Program-made: the position numbers and the translations under genes
The notes under the pieces: generated by a model
Told to the model about the DNA's origin: nothing
The model's database searches: none
What the model saw: only the letters and a program-made list of their open reading frames with translations
Shown here: one piece after another, positions 22,346 to 33,301 of the stretch
Numbering within the stretch: position 1 is the stretch's first letter
Layout of the letters: every line of letters starts with the position of its first letter
Origin: Castor canadensis
Lineage: Eukaryota; Chordata; Mammalia; Rodentia; Castoridae
Assembly: GCF_047511655.1 (NCBI RefSeq)
Contig: NC_133389.1
Location: forward strand, 29,301,501 to 29,365,500
DNA: 64,000 nt
Direction: 5' to 3'

Positions 22346-23119
22346 ACTGAGAGCAAGCATTTTTTTTTTTGTATAGAACACCAAATGAATGAAGGAATTA
22401 TTATGACAGCCCTCCTGAATTTAATTAGTTAAAAAGTCCACCTATGACCTCCTGGATGAATAAACACACAGATTCTTCAAAGACAGCAAGCAGCACAAGG
22501 TCTGCTTCTGCCTTGTGAAAGAACACAAATTCCAAATTATTGATGGAGCCCTAATCATGAGGATTTGCCATGCATTCCTCAGTCTTTTCAGTTCACAGAG
22601 GAAATTACTATATGCCATGGTTGAGGGAACTGGAGTCTGGGCGTTTCCTACTTAAGTTCTTTTTCTTGCTGGGATTTGAGTTTTGGTCCAGTTCCAAGTA
22701 CAAACCTGGCCTACCTCTGGAAGGTCCTGGGAAGGGGCGCCCAGCCTGGGTTGAGTGGCGAATGCTGCAGACAGGAGACCCCCAGGCAGCTGGGGACTCT
22801 GCGGTGTCAGGATGGCGTGCAGAGCCTGGAGCAGGGTGGTGGTGGTGAGGGGGGAGGGAGTGGGATTTTTCCGGGTAAGAATTTCTGCAGAGGCGTAACA
22901 TTCGCTTTGCATTCGTGAGCATCTTCCCTGGCGTACACTCTGTAAGCCTAGTGCTTCTGGACCTAGTGACTTAGTAAAGCTTTTGGGGCCGTGGTATCCG
23001 AAGGCTGTCGGGTGCCTAACCTAAGATTTAAGAGTGGTTCCAAGGATGAGACAAGGTCCCAGTGTCTCGATGACAACGGGGTCTTTGACCAACAGCCGCA
23101 AGCTGCAATTGGGAAGGAG
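22346..23119. other. Upstream flank of ST8SIA5, no gene recognised
   Basis: AT-rich, repeat-free block at 22380-22620 with 'gaatttaattagttaaaaag' and 'ccctaatcatgaggatttgcc', then rising GC toward the CpG island. May hold upstream regulatory sequence. Confidence 0.45.
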
Positions 23120-23341
23120 GAAGAGGCCTGTGGCGAGGACGGGCAGTCCCTGAATTTCTGCCCAGCAGGAGTTGGGCGCCGGGGGCGCGGGCGGACACCC
23201 CGCAGGCCATTAGCATGCAGGAGTCGCGCGCGCCGTCCTTGAAGGGCTGCCCGGCTGACCTTGCTCCGATTTCTCGGGCGAAATCGCTAGCAGCGCTGGA
23301 GGACGCGGTCACCGTGGGTGACTCAGTGCCCTGAGCTCCGC

Positions 23342-23349
23342 ATGCAAAT
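23342..23349 (+). promoter_or_regulatory. Octamer (POU-factor) motif ATGCAAAT
   Basis: Perfect 8-mer at the upstream edge of the CpG island, 17 bases after an AP-1 site (TGACTCA, 23319-23325). Binding is inferred from the motif only. Confidence 0.5.
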
Positions 23350-23604
23350 ATTCCTCTCCAGCGAGCCTGGCTCTGCAGCTTTGGCTTCCCCTGGCTGCCC
23401 TCCTTTTAATTCCACGATTCAAACCCGGCGTTTTCCGCCCCACCCCTCCCCCTCTCCACGGGCCTCCTGTCACTGGACTGTCAGGGTGTGTTGTCCCCCA
23501 CCTCTCATCCGCAGACCCGAAAGCCAACCTTCACACTTCGTGGCTGCAGGCCCGCCCCAAGCAAGCCCCACGCGCCGGGCGACCGCGATCGGAGCCCGAG
23601 CGGA

Positions 23605-23666
23605 GGGGGCGGTGCGGACGCGCTGGAGCGCACTGGGCGACCGAGCCCGGCCGCGTTCCCCATTGG
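23605..23666 (+). promoter_or_regulatory. GC box and inverted CCAAT box
   Basis: GGGGGCGGTG at 23605-23614 is an Sp1-type GC box. ATTGG at 23662-23666, inside CCCATTGGCCGCC, is an NF-Y-type inverted CCAAT box. The pairing and spacing are typical of TATA-less promoters. Both lie about 360-420 bases before the start codon. Confidence 0.5.
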
Positions 23667-23854
23667 CCGCCACCTCGGCGGGAGGAGCCGGGCCCGGGTC
23701 GGGGCACCTGCCGTCGCTCCTCCTCGGGGCAATCGGCCGCTGCCGGGCACTGGCGCCCGGAGGTAAAAGCAGCGGAGGGAAGGCCTGGGGCTGCAGCCGA
23801 GCTTCTCCTGGCAGCTCCTGTCCTGTCGCCTGGCGTGGCGCCAGAGACGTGCTG

Positions 23855-23917
23855 ATGCCGCCCGCTTTGCCTGCGCCAGCCGGAAACTTTGCCCCGCGAA
23901 GTCCTCCGTCCGCTTGA
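23855..23917 (+). other. Upstream ORF (20 codons) in the probable 5' leader
   Basis: ATG at 23855-23857, stop TGA at 23915-23917, ending 108 bases before the ST8SIA5 start codon. It would reduce or tune translation of the main frame if transcription starts upstream of 23855. The ATG has G at -3 but C at +4, so initiation strength is moderate. Whether it is in the mRNA depends on the unmapped start site. Confidence 0.4.
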
Positions 23918-24025
23918 CCGCGCCGTGAGACGACAGGTCCGCCGCGCGCTCCACGGGGCCCCGGAACCCAGCGCGTGATTGCCGGGCCGCCCCGCATCCC
24001 GCGTCCGCGGCGGCCGGCCGCCAGG

Positions 24026-24156
24026 ATGCGCTACGCAGACCCTTCAGCCAACCGGGATTTGCTGGGGAACCGAACTTTGCTTTTCATCTTCATCTGCGCC
24101 TTCGCCTTGGTGACCTTGCTGCAACAGATCCTGTACGGCAGGAACTACATCAAGAG
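24026..24156 (+). CDS. ST8SIA5: ST8SIA5 coding exon 1: cytoplasmic tail and membrane anchor
   Basis: First coding exon of alpha-2,8-sialyltransferase 8E (SIAT8-E / ST8Sia V), a type II Golgi enzyme that adds alpha-2,8-linked sialic acid to gangliosides. Seen: 43 full codons plus two bases. The N-terminus MRYADPSANRDLLGNRT is the family's characteristic start. Residues 17-33 (TLLFIFICAFALVTLLQ) form the signal anchor, flanked by R16 and R39, and residues 34-44 begin the stem. The start was chosen because it is the first in-frame ATG (A at -3) and matches the known protein start; the in-frame GTG at 23975 extends into GC-rich leader and is not needed. The exon ends AAGAG|gtaaga, a strong donor, in phase 2, so R44 is completed by the next exon. 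The NRT sequon at 15-17 is on the cytoplasmic side and should not be glycosylated. The catalytic sialyl motifs are encoded further downstream. Confidence 0.95.
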
Positions 24157-24360
24157 GTAAGAAAGTCCGAGAGGGGGTGAGATGCGCAGAGCTCCCAGGC
24201 TAGCACTCAGGTGGATCCCTCCGTCCCCGGCGTGAGTGATGTTGGGGTCTGCACTTATCCCCAGCACCGCCGTGTTTGGCTTGGGTCATGGCGCTCCCAT
24301 GCGTATCTCTGCAGCCAGCGGGAGGAGAGCGCCTGCCCTGTGCGGACGGGCTGGGCAGGG

Positions 24361-26085
24361 GGGACAACTTTGTTCTGCTGTGAAAAAATGGGGAGCAATT
24401 TGGAATTCCATGCACCCAAGCTGATCATAAATGCATGTGAATGTCCAGAGTGGCGGCAATGATCAGATCAACGTTCCCCAAACCTATAGTTCCATGGCCA
24501 TTTGGCTGGAGCCCCAAGGTGAAGGGCTCAAAATGGGGTAATTTTTTTAACCTGGTCTAAATTTTTGAGGATCTTTGCGGGGAAAGGCGTTTTCTTTCCA
24601 GGAGCGTCTTGTTAGGTGGGGACGGCAGTGGGCAGCGAAGATGCACAGAAATAGTGAATTCTTACATTCTCACAGCCACTGGATGTGTGAAACTCACAAG
24701 CTGATCTTTTTGGAACCACATGGTTTTTTCCTCCTTAGCACCAAAGGTCAGAACTGCCGCAGAAGTTGGGCTGTCCCCACCCTACCCCCAGCCATGGCAA
24801 ACTCTATGAAGAGAAAGGGCAGCAGGAGGTGTCTCTCGGAAACTCACAGGCTCAGTCTCTGAGTGCAAAAGACACACAGAAATGCCTACATTCTCCTGCA
24901 GCTCTTCTGGTTTAGGCTTAGCGGAAACGCTGCAGGTTCCCCATCCTGGTTGGGGGCTGGGCGAGGGGGCTCAAACCTAGCTGTTCCTATACCCAGTCAC
25001 TGGTGGGAAGAGCCCCTTGCATTGTCTCCCCAGTCTCACCTTCACTTCCCCACCCCCCAACACACACTGACAGAAAGAAAAATGTCTCTCTAGCTACATA
25101 AATACCCATGTTCTTGAAATTTACAAATAATGGAATAGTTACTCTTTTTCCATCCTTTGGGGTCTGCATTAGTCATGTGTGCTCACTATCTGAGTTGCCC
25201 AGAGAGTGGAAGGGCAAGGGTTGCTGGTGGTGGCCTCACTCCCAGCAGGAATTCTTAAAAAAAAAAAAAAATCAGGCAATTTCCGTGCTTGTAACTCCCC
25301 CCCTCCCACACTCCCCAGAGCTGGGGAGCCAGTTGTCCAGACTTTCCCAGAGAGCCTTCTTCCGGGGTTGGCAGCAGCTCATGTGCTCTGTGCAGCTCTG
25401 GTGGCTTTTAAAGGACATTTTCAGAGTCTTCTAGCTTGTTGGATCTTTTTGTGACCATTGCCCCAGAGGTGATCTTGTGCAAGGACAGCTGGGTCCCAGA
25501 ATGAGCCCACCGGGGAAACTTGAAGGCCCTTTGCCTGCTGCTGCTTTGGCACCTGCTTTTCAGGGGGGCAGCTCTGGATTCCTGTCCCTGCTGGAGCCTC
25601 CCCAGAATGGCTGGGGCTGTGGGGACTGCTGCCTGGTCAACAGGGGGAGATGTCAGTTCAGGGCAGATGCCAACTGCGATACTGCCTGCTTGTTCTGGCA
25701 AGCCTACCTGGTGTTGGGTGGATGGGCTAGTAGCCCACAGGTGTACTGGCTGCTTTCTATTCTCTCTCTCTCTCTCTCTCAACCCAGATCCCTAAATCCT
25801 ATAGATGCTTCCTTGTAGGCCTCACTCCAGGGACTCAGCTCAGTCCATCCAAGCAAGCAAAACTTGTTTATGCCTAATCTAGGAAGGGAGCTGGTGGGGA
25901 GGGTGGAGGCTACAAAGAAGGTGATGATACAGTGGTGGTGCTCAGGGAGTTTGAAACCTATTTTGGGAAACAAATGGTCACAAATGAGATAAGTAAGTAT
26001 CTCACTGATGGGCTGGAGCAGTTAGGGAAGATTGCCTGGAGGAGGTGGAATTTGAGTGGGTCCTGAAGGAAAAGTAAAAAAAAAA
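24361..26085. other. Intron 1, 5' part: no exon recognised
   Basis: Mostly unique sequence with an A tract (25257-25271) and a CT run (25761-25780). Open frames are shadows without exon features. First-intron enhancers are possible but not visible as motif clusters. Confidence 0.5.
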
Positions 26086-26088
26086 AAT

Positions 26089-26300
26089 TTTTTTTTGGTA
26101 GGACTGGGATTCGAACTCAGGGCTTTGCACTTGCAAAGCAGGCACTTTATCACTTGAGCCTCATCTCCAGTCCATTTTGCTCTGGCTATTTTGGAGATGA
26201 GGTCTTGTGAACTATTTGTCTGGGCTGGCCTTGAACTGTGATCCTCCTGATCTCAGCCTCCCAAGTAGGTAGGACAGGCATGAGACATCAGCAGACTGGA
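26089..26300 (-). repeat. Compound SINE (ID-like + B1-like)
   Basis: 'ggtaggactgggattcgaac' to 'aggacaggcatgagacatcag'. Confidence 0.85.
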
Positions 26301-26883
26301 AAAATAAATTTTTAATAGAGAAAGGGACATGAGCAACCGGAATGGCAGAGGAGCAGGTTTGGGCCTCTCTTCTCTCCCACACATGGAGACAGCACAACCC
26401 CTGGTTAGTCCATCAAGGAGGCTGTCCTGGTCCTGACTGGCTTGTGACTGACACATCAGTTGCATTGTGTAACAATGCTTACACAGAACACTTGCTCACC
26501 TGCCCCATTTCCTGCATGCATCATAACTGTCATGAACTGACTAGGGGAGTATCAGCCTGGCTTCTGTCTGGAAACACTGGATCAGGGTTCCTTAAGCAGA
26601 CGCCTGTGCTGGAGTCCCCTGGAGGTCATTGTGATACAGATTAGCAGTCTTTTGGATTGGACTGCCTAGTGACCTGCCTGTCTAGCAGGACCCCAGGTGG
26701 CCTTAAACACACTCCCCCTGATGCTTTACACCAGTGGTTGTCATTTGAGGGCAATTCTGCCCTTAGGCAATGAGCAGAGACATCTTTGGTTGTCACACAG
26801 TTTCACTGGCACCCTGTGGGAAGACAGTAGAGATGCTCCAAAGATCATCTAAGGCACAATCTACCTCCCACAACAGGAATGAT
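26301..26883. other. Intron, no feature recognised
   Basis: Unique-looking sequence; 26640-26840 may be an old repeat ('tgacctgcctgtctagcagg', 'caccagtggttgtcatttg') of a type I could not name. Confidence 0.45.
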
Positions 26884-27000
26884 CTGTCCTGGCACTGGTG
26901 GTGTGGCTCAAGAGGTCGAGTGCCTGTATAGCAAGTATAAGGTCCTGAGTTCAACTCCCAGTACCTCCAAAGAAAGAGAGAAAGAGAGAGAGAGAGAGAA
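26884..27000 (+). repeat. ID-like SINE monomer with (GA)n tail
   Basis: ID box 26884-26970 then agaaagagagaaagagagag to 27000. Confidence 0.85.
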
Positions 27001-27202
27001 TGAATTATCAGCCCCACATGTCAGTAGTGCTCTTTACTGAAAGTTGTGAGGTAGGGATTCACTCTTGCCTTCCAGTTGTGCACTCAGCACCTATGTATCT
27101 GGCCCATAATAAGTCTTTAATAAATACAGATAATAACAAATGATTGACGTGGGGATAGGTGTATGTGTGTGCCCATGTGTGCATAGGGACAGTAGTTGAT
27201 AT

Positions 27203-27423
27203 ATTTTTTGGTGGCACTGAAGTTTGAACTCAGGGCCTCATGCTTGTTAGGCAGGCGCTCTACCACTTGAGCCATTTAGCCAGCCTTTTTTTTTATGATG
27301 AGTTTTTTCAAGATCGGGTCTTGCAAACTATTTGCCCAGGGCTGGCTTCAGACTGAAATCTTCCTGATCTCTGCTTCCTGAGTAGCTACGATTACAAGGT
27401 GTGAGCAACTGGCGCCCTGCCCA
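27203..27423 (-). repeat. Compound SINE with 14-bp TSD
   Basis: 'ggtggcactgaagtttgaac' to 'ggtgtgagcaactggcgccc'. Flanked by gggacagtagttga at 27186-27199 and 27424-27437. Confidence 0.9.
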
Positions 27424-27437
27424 GGGACAGTAGTTGA

Positions 27438-28779
27438 AAGAGACTGATGAAGAGCTGAATCCAGTGGTGAAGGGGGATGTACGGAGGCAGTAGGCCACTG
27501 GAGCAGTGTCAGAATGAAGATTCTGTGAAGATTGAGGACAGTTTGAGCTTGGCTCATGGCTCCACAATAGCCCTTGAGCAGGGTAGTGACTTGACAAGGA
27601 AGGCTTCTCCAGAAGGGGAAAGAGGAAGAGAGGCTGGGAGGTATCACAGCCCAGTCAAAATCGAGGAGGACTTGGCTTGGGGAGTGGGTCCCCTTTAGAC
27701 CTTGGGGACTCTCAAAAGTACCATTCTTTGCTTCTGCACTGAGCTGGTGTGATAGTACCTCACAATGGCCTCAGGAGCACCAAGATGGCAGTGAGAATTC
27801 AGGCACAGGTTGCTACAGCAAGAAGTGGTAGATGTGAGTCCTTGTGAATTTGTTTCTTTGGACCCTTGTTCTTTTCCTGGGCTGTGCAGTGGAGATTTCT
27901 GGGAAGGCCCATCGTGAGCAGTCAGAACTCTGGGGATCTGCCTTGGTCAGGAGGGGAGAAGAGAGGACAGTGCAATGGCCTAGTGGGTTCTGTGTCTCTC
28001 CTGGAGAAAGTGGACACTATGGGTTTAGGAGGAAAAGGTGAGGGACAAAGCTGTGGAGTTTGTCCTTGATGTTTTTGGCTTCCTGTGTCTGCTCATCATT
28101 AATGAAGATTTACTGTGTGCTGAGCACCACCCAAAGTGCTGAGGGTACAATGTGGGCAAGACACACACACACAGGCCAGGGTCCTGGGGAGCTCACAGGC
28201 TGCTGGTAAGACAGAAAGGCACAGAACTCAAACGTGAGGCACACCCGGAGGGGAGTGGGCAAGGGACTCTAAGAATGAGAAGGAGGCAGCCATAGTGTAT
28301 CAGAGTGCTTCCGGGTTCTTGGAGGCAGTTGAAAGAGGTTTTAAAGAAAGAGCAATGCTGCCCAGCACAGGTGGAGGTGGAATGAAGGTCACAAACCCAG
28401 CAGGAGCAGGGAATGAAGACTGCAGGGTAAAAGCTGTCTTGCCAGGGCCCAGGTGTGGCAGGACCAGAGTATGGGGAACAAAGTGGGGACATGTGTGAGA
28501 AGGAGAGTGTACAGAAGATGGAGAATCACACCTTTGATACCGAATCAGCTTGGGCACAGAAAGCTATCCTCATGGTACCAACAAGCAGCTCTTTGGAAAT
28601 GGACTCCAGAACTGCACATGGAAGAAGCAGGCCAGCAATGCAGACTTTAGAGTTACCCATTATCAAATTCACATTTTGTGAAACAATTCTTGACCTTATT
28701 ATGAGAAATATGCTCTCCTATTTTCAATTCTGCTTCATTAAAAAAAAAAAAAACCCAAAAGCAAAAAACAAACTTGCCA
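27438..28779. other. Intron, no exon recognised; ancient repeat piece 28090-28290
   Basis: 28090-28290 ('tttactgtgtgctgagcacc', 'gggtacaatgtgggcaagac', 'gagctcacaggctgctgg') resembles an ancient MIR/L2-type fragment. The rest is unique-looking. Confidence 0.45.
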
Positions 28780-28862
28780 CGTGGAGGTTGTAGCTCAATG
28801 GTAGCATGATTGCCTAGCATGCATGAGGCTCTGAATTTAGCACCCAGCACAGAAAAAAAAAG
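28780..28862 (+). repeat. ID-like SINE monomer
   Basis: 'ggaggttgtagctcaatgg' to 'cacccagcacagaaaaaaa'. Confidence 0.8.
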
Positions 28863-28884
28863 TAAAAGCACTTTTCTATTTCAT

Positions 28885-29275
28885 TAAAAGATACAATGAA
28901 ATATTATTCGGTCTTAAAAAATAAAATTCTGACACATGTTATAACATGGATGAGCCTTGAAGACATGGTGCTAAGTGAAATAAGCCAGGCATGAGGGGAC
29001 AAACACTGTGTGATTGCACGTATATGAGGTTCCTAGAGTTCTGTTTCATGGAGACAGAAGGTAGAATTGTGGGTGCCAGCAGCTGGGAGTGGGAGGGGAA
29101 TTATCATTTAATGAATAGAGAGTTTTAGTGGGGGAAGATGAAAAAGTTCAGGGATGGAACGTGGTGACAGTTGTTACAGCAGCGTGGATGAACTTGATGT
29201 CACATACACTTACAAATGATTAAAATGGTAAGTTTGTGTTATATGTATTTAACCACAATAAAAAAATTAAAATCT
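28885..29275 (+). repeat. Old L1 3' region
   Basis: 'acaatgaaatattattcggtc', 'acatggatgagccttgaagac', 'gctaagtgaaataagccagg' and 'accacaataaaaaaatt' in L1 3' order. Confidence 0.85.
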
Positions 29276-29339
29276 GGGAACAACCCACTGGATCTGATTT
29301 TGTAACCCATTGGGAGTAAATCCTTAGAAAAATGCTGAT

Positions 29340-29417
29340 CTGTAGGGCTGTGGATGTCACTTAGTGGTAGAGTGCTTGCCTAATGTGTGCAAGGTCCAGG
29401 GTTTGCTCTTCAACATC

Positions 29418-29458
<41 letters not shown>
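29340..29458 (+). repeat. ID-like SINE monomer followed by (CA)n
   Basis: ID box 29345-29415 ('tgtcacttagtggtagagtgcttgcc'), then about 20 CA units to 29458. Confidence 0.85.
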
Positions 29459-29459
<1 letters not shown>

Positions 29460-30193
29460 TACTGGTCTGTGTGAAGGGGTTGGATAAGATCATCCAGTGG
29501 GGAGCAGAGTGGAGAATGATGGTGGGTAAGGCACAAAGGGAACATTGGGGATACCTGCACTCCAGGGGCAAGAGATGGTGGGTCTGGAATTTGAGGCTGG
29601 AGTGGTAGAGGGGCACTCAGCCCCACCATGAATTTTCAACTCATAGATGTTTGGGTTGTTTTCACTTTTTTGCTATTGTGAATAATGCCATTTTGGGCAT
29701 TTCTGCACAAGTTTTTGCATGGACTTATGTTTCTGTTTCTCTTGGGTTTATATCTGCGAGTGGAATTGCAGGGTCATATGGCAGTGTTTACCATTTGAGG
29801 AATTGCCAAAGTGTTTTCCAAAGTGGCTGCACCATTTTACATTCTTTCCTGCAGTGATGTGGATTCTGATCTCCCTTGATTACCCATCTGGTTGATCACA
29901 GTCATTCTGTGGTTTGGAAGTATACCTCACTGTGGCTTTGATTGTGCATTTCCCTGATGACTAATGACACAGAGCATCTTTATATGTGCTTGTTGGCCGT
30001 GTGTATTTCTTCTTTGGAAAAAGGTCTATTTAGGTCCTTTGCCTATTTTTAAATATCTTTAGTTGAATTTTTATTGTTGAATTGTGAGAATTCTTTATAT
30101 ATTCCAAATATAAGCCCCTCACCAGGGATTTGCATGTTGCAAAACATTTCTCTCATTCTGTGAGTTATCTGTTTTATGTGTGTATGTATGTAT

Positions 30194-30285
30194 GAATGTA
30201 TTTATTTAGTGCTGGGGATCAAACTCAGGCCTCATGCATGCTAGGCAAGTGTTCTACCTCTGAGCTACATCCAAGCCCATCTTTT
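30194..30285 (-). repeat. ID-like SINE inside L1
   Basis: 'gtgctggggatcaaactcagg' to 'gagctacatccaagccc'. L1 text continues on both sides. Confidence 0.85.
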
Positions 30286-30735
30286 TCACTTTCTTATTGG
30301 TGTCCTTTGAAGCACAAAAGCTTAAAAATTGATGAAGTCGACTCATCTATTTTTTGTTGTTTATGGTTACCTGTGCTTCAGATATCATGTTTAAGAAACA
30401 TTGTCTAATCCAAGATCACAAAGATTTATAACTATGTTTTCTTCTCAGAGTTTATTATAGCTTTAACTCTTATGTTGAGGTCTTTGATACACTTTGAGTT
30501 AGTTTTTGTACATAGTGTGATAAATCCTAATTATAAAAAGAATGCCAAAAAGTCTCACCATTGGGTATATTTGCTTAGTTTTTTTTTTTTAAGACATCCT
30601 CTATTAGGCAAAGAAGTTTCCATGTTTTCCTAGTGTGTTAAGAAGTTTTATTGGATATTGGCTTTATCAGATTCTTTTTTTCTACTAGACGATGAGTAGT
30701 TTGTCCCTGTAGTCTTCTGATGCAGTAAATTACAT

Positions 30736-30850
30736 TAATAGAGCATGGTGGTGCCTACCTGCAGTCCCACCAGTTGGGAGGCTGAGGCAGGTCGGGTCTT
30801 GAGTTTGAGGCCAGCCTGGACTATATAGCAAGACTTTGTCTCAAAAAAAA
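30736..30850 (+). repeat. B1-like SINE inside L1
   Basis: 'gagcatggtggtgcctacct' to 'agactttgtctcaaaaaaaa'. Confidence 0.85.
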
Positions 30851-31063
30851 ATTACCTTCAGTGTATAATCTTAGGGATAAACCTAGCTTATTCATGATAT
30901 GAGAGTGTTGACTATTTTTTCTGACTTCCTATGTTGCATGTTTTTCATCATGCTCTCGAGTGATCTTAGCATGCCATTTACCTTTCCATGCTCTCTTTTG
31001 TTTTACAGCAAATCTTGCAAAATGAGCTATCTGTTCTTTAGAATGGTTTATGAAAGTTTTGGT

Positions 31064-31280
31064 TTTTTGTTTTGGTACTGGGGTTTGAATTTGGGACTTC
31101 CTTTTTGCTAGGCAGGTGCTCTACCACTTGAGACACTCAGCCAGCCTTTTTTTTTTTTTTTTTTGTATTGGGTATTTTCAAGATAGAGTCTTGGAAGCTA
31201 TTTGCCTGGGCTGGCTTCAAACCTCAATTCTCCTGAGTAGCTAGGATTATTACAGGCATGAACCACTAGCCCTTGACTAC
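31064..31280 (-). repeat. Compound SINE inside L1
   Basis: 'ttggtactggggtttgaattt' to 'gcatgaaccactagcccttg', with a long internal T tract. Confidence 0.85.
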
Positions 31281-31731
31281 AAGTTTTTGAGATTATCTAT
31301 TCTCTGGAAATTTAGTAGAACTCACTTGCATGGCCATTTGCACCTAATTTTTTTTCTTATGGAAAGACTTTATGTTACCAATCCCTTTCCTTAGTGATTG
31401 TAAGACTACTTATGTTTTCCATTTCTTCTTTTAATTTTGGTATATTGTATTTTTCTAGAAATTAAAAAAAATTCAGCTTTATTGGCATGAAGTTCATAAT
31501 ACTCTCCATTACATCTCTGTTATATGTGTGGTTTTTATGCCCTTTAAAATTTCCTAGCTTTGTTTACTTATTTCTTTTTTTTAAATATTTTAAATGATAT
31601 TTGTTAAATGACCAGATTTTGGCTTCATTGATTTTATCTTGAATATTTGCTTTTTGTTTCATTAATTCTTCTGCCTTGATTTCATTCTATAATTCATTTT
31701 CTAACTTCCTATTATGATGGATGTTTTTCTC

Positions 31732-32093
31732 TTTTTTTTTTTTTTTGGTGGTACTGGGGTTTGAATTCAGGGCTTATACATTTGCTAGGCAGGTAGATGC
31801 TCTACTACTTAAGTCATGCTCCAGCCCTTTTCACTCTGGTTATTTTGGAGATAGGGTCTCTCTTTTTTCCCAGGCCAGCCTGGACCATGATCCTCCTATT
31901 TTAAACTACCTGCTGTAGCTGGGATGAATGGTGTGCACCACTATATCCAACTCCATTACACTTTCCCCATCCCTACCTTGAGATGGGGTCTCATGAACTT
32001 TCTTTTTGGTTCTAACTGGCCTGGAACCGAGATCCTCCTGATCTCAGCCTCCCAAGTAACTAGATTACAGGCATATGTCACCTGCACCTGGCT
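31732..32093 (-). repeat. Trimeric compound SINE (ID-like + two B1-like)
   Basis: ID box at left, B1-like box ('gctgggatgaatggtgtgcacc' reversed end), then a second B1-like box ending 'acctgcacctggctaattt'. Confidence 0.8.
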
Positions 32094-32274
32094 AATTTTT
32101 AGTCTTTCTTATTCTGCAATGTAAACTTTTAAGGAAATCAAATTTCCTTTGCATACTTCTTTAGTTATATCCCTTCAATTGCAGGATGACGATGTTAATA
32201 ACAACTCAGAATCTTGTTTTATGTGTCAACTAGTGGTCCATCTGCTTTATTTATTAGCAAACTGAATTCTTACC

Positions 32275-32390
32275 ACTGTGAGTAATAGATACTATTACCA
32301 TGTTCATTTTGTAAGTGGGGAAACTGAGGCACAGTTGAGGTTAAGTAATTTGTTGAAGGTCTGGTAGCTACTAACTACCAGGTATTTTCA
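32275..32390 (-). repeat. MIR remnant
   Basis: 'gtaagtggggaaactgaggcacag', 'ggttaagtaatttgttgaagg' follow the MIR core. Confidence 0.65.
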
Positions 32391-32548
32391 TGGTCTATAA
32401 TTCTATATATTTTCTGATTTCTATATGGATTTTTTTTATACCCAGAAATTTAGAAATGTTTGAAATTTTCCAGATACTTTTTTTTTAGTTCTTTTTAAAC
32501 TTTTATAAACTCAAAGGAATTATGGTGAGAGAAGATTTGCATGCCTTT

Positions 32549-32760
32549 CTTTTTTTTTGCAGTACTGGGGTTTGAACTCAGGGCCTATACCTTGAGCCAC
32601 TCCACTGTCCACTTTTTATGTAGGTTTTTTTTTTCATGAGACCATGAGATAGGAGGGTCTCATGAACTATTTGCCCAGGCTGACTTCGAAACGCAGTCTT
32701 CCTGATCTCTGCCACCTGAGTAGCTAGGATTATAAGCATGAACCCTTGGAGCCTGGCTTC
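32549..32760 (-). repeat. Compound SINE (short ID box + B1-like)
   Basis: 'tgcagtactggggtttgaactcagggcctatacc' to 'gaacccttggagcctggc'. Confidence 0.85.
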
Positions 32761-33124
32761 ATTTTATGTCTATTTTAATCAGCATATGCCTGGAGAGTTT
32801 AAAGCATTTCAGACCATTTATATTTATGGTGATTGCTGATGGTTAAGGATTTATTTCTACCATGATTTTTTCTTTTTAATATTTCCTCCCTTTTTCCCCT
32901 CTTGCCTTGTGCTTTTCTGACTTTAGGAGATTTCTGTGTGACCCTCCACCTTGGGTAGGCTTTGTGTTCCTTACAAAGGAAGCACAAATTCTTGGGATTG
33001 GTTGGTACCCCCAGGACAGGTTTTGGCTTTACACTCATCTACTTCTTGTCTCCTCACCAGATTATCCATCCATTTAAGAAGACATTTTAAAGATGGTCTA
33101 ATTGTTGTTTTAGTGTTTTGTAGT
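32761..33124. other. Probable L1-like remainder, no gene
   Basis: 'tggtgattgctgatggttaagg' and 'tttatttctaccatgatttt' resemble the 5' part of L1 ORF2 reversed, continuing the 29.6 kb element. Weak. Confidence 0.4.
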
Positions 33125-33210
33125 TAGTGTCAGGGTTGTAGCTCAGTGGTAGAGCACTTGCCTAGCATGCACAAGGCCCTGGGTTCGATCCCAAGCCCTG
33201 CAAAAGTAAC
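33125..33210 (+). repeat. ID-like SINE monomer, well preserved
   Basis: 'cagggttgtagctcagtggtagagcacttgcctagcatg' and an intact B box gggttcgatcc. Confidence 0.9.
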
Positions 33211-33301
33211 AATAAAACTTCACTAATATTTTGTAGTGAGAGGATGGTTTGGATTGAGCTTCCTGGAAAGCAACTCTGAGCCAGAGATTAGAGTGCAGGA
33301 T

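Larger units (their letters stand above)
23120..24360 (+). promoter_or_regulatory. ST8SIA5: CpG-island promoter of ST8SIA5
   Basis: Seen: the only long CpG-dense, GC-rich stretch in the window, peaking at about 23540-24030 and ending just after exon 1. There is no convincing TATA box; a TATA-like 'gtaaaag' at about 23763 is weak. Visible motifs are an AP-1 site TGACTCA (23319-23325), an octamer ATGCAAAT (23342-23349), a variant octamer ATTAGCAT (23209-23216), a GC box GGGGGCGGTG (23605-23614) and an inverted CCAAT box ATTGG (23662-23666). Inference: a TATA-less CpG promoter, probably starting transcription somewhere in 23650-23950. The exact start cannot be read from sequence. Octamer (POU) sites would fit a gene known mainly from brain. 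Confidence 0.85.
29640..32270 (-). repeat. Old L1 ORF2, fragmented by SINE insertions
   Basis: Minus-strand L1 running 3' to 5' left to right: 'gctattgtgaataatgcc', 'gcagggtcatatggcagtg', 'gaggtctttgatacactttgag', 'ctttatcagattc', then AT-rich endonuclease/RT-upstream text. Five SINEs split it. Frame fully decayed. L1-like text may resume at 32391-32890 after a MIR piece. Confidence 0.75.

Noticed and set aside
23318..23917. 199-codon plus-strand frame and long minus-strand frames across the promoter
   Set aside because: GC-rich sequence has few stop codons. The frames are rich in Ala, Pro, Arg and Ser, have no domain, and overlap the CpG island.
23975..24025. In-frame upstream extension of ST8SIA5 starting at GTG (23975)
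   Set aside because: Not an ATG, codes for Pro/Arg-rich leader sequence, and the family protein starts at the ATG at 24026.
33125..33210. tRNA gene candidate with intact A- and B-box-like sequence
   Set aside because: It is one of many ID-like SINE copies derived from a tRNA; no cloverleaf acceptor stem, and it has an A-rich tail.
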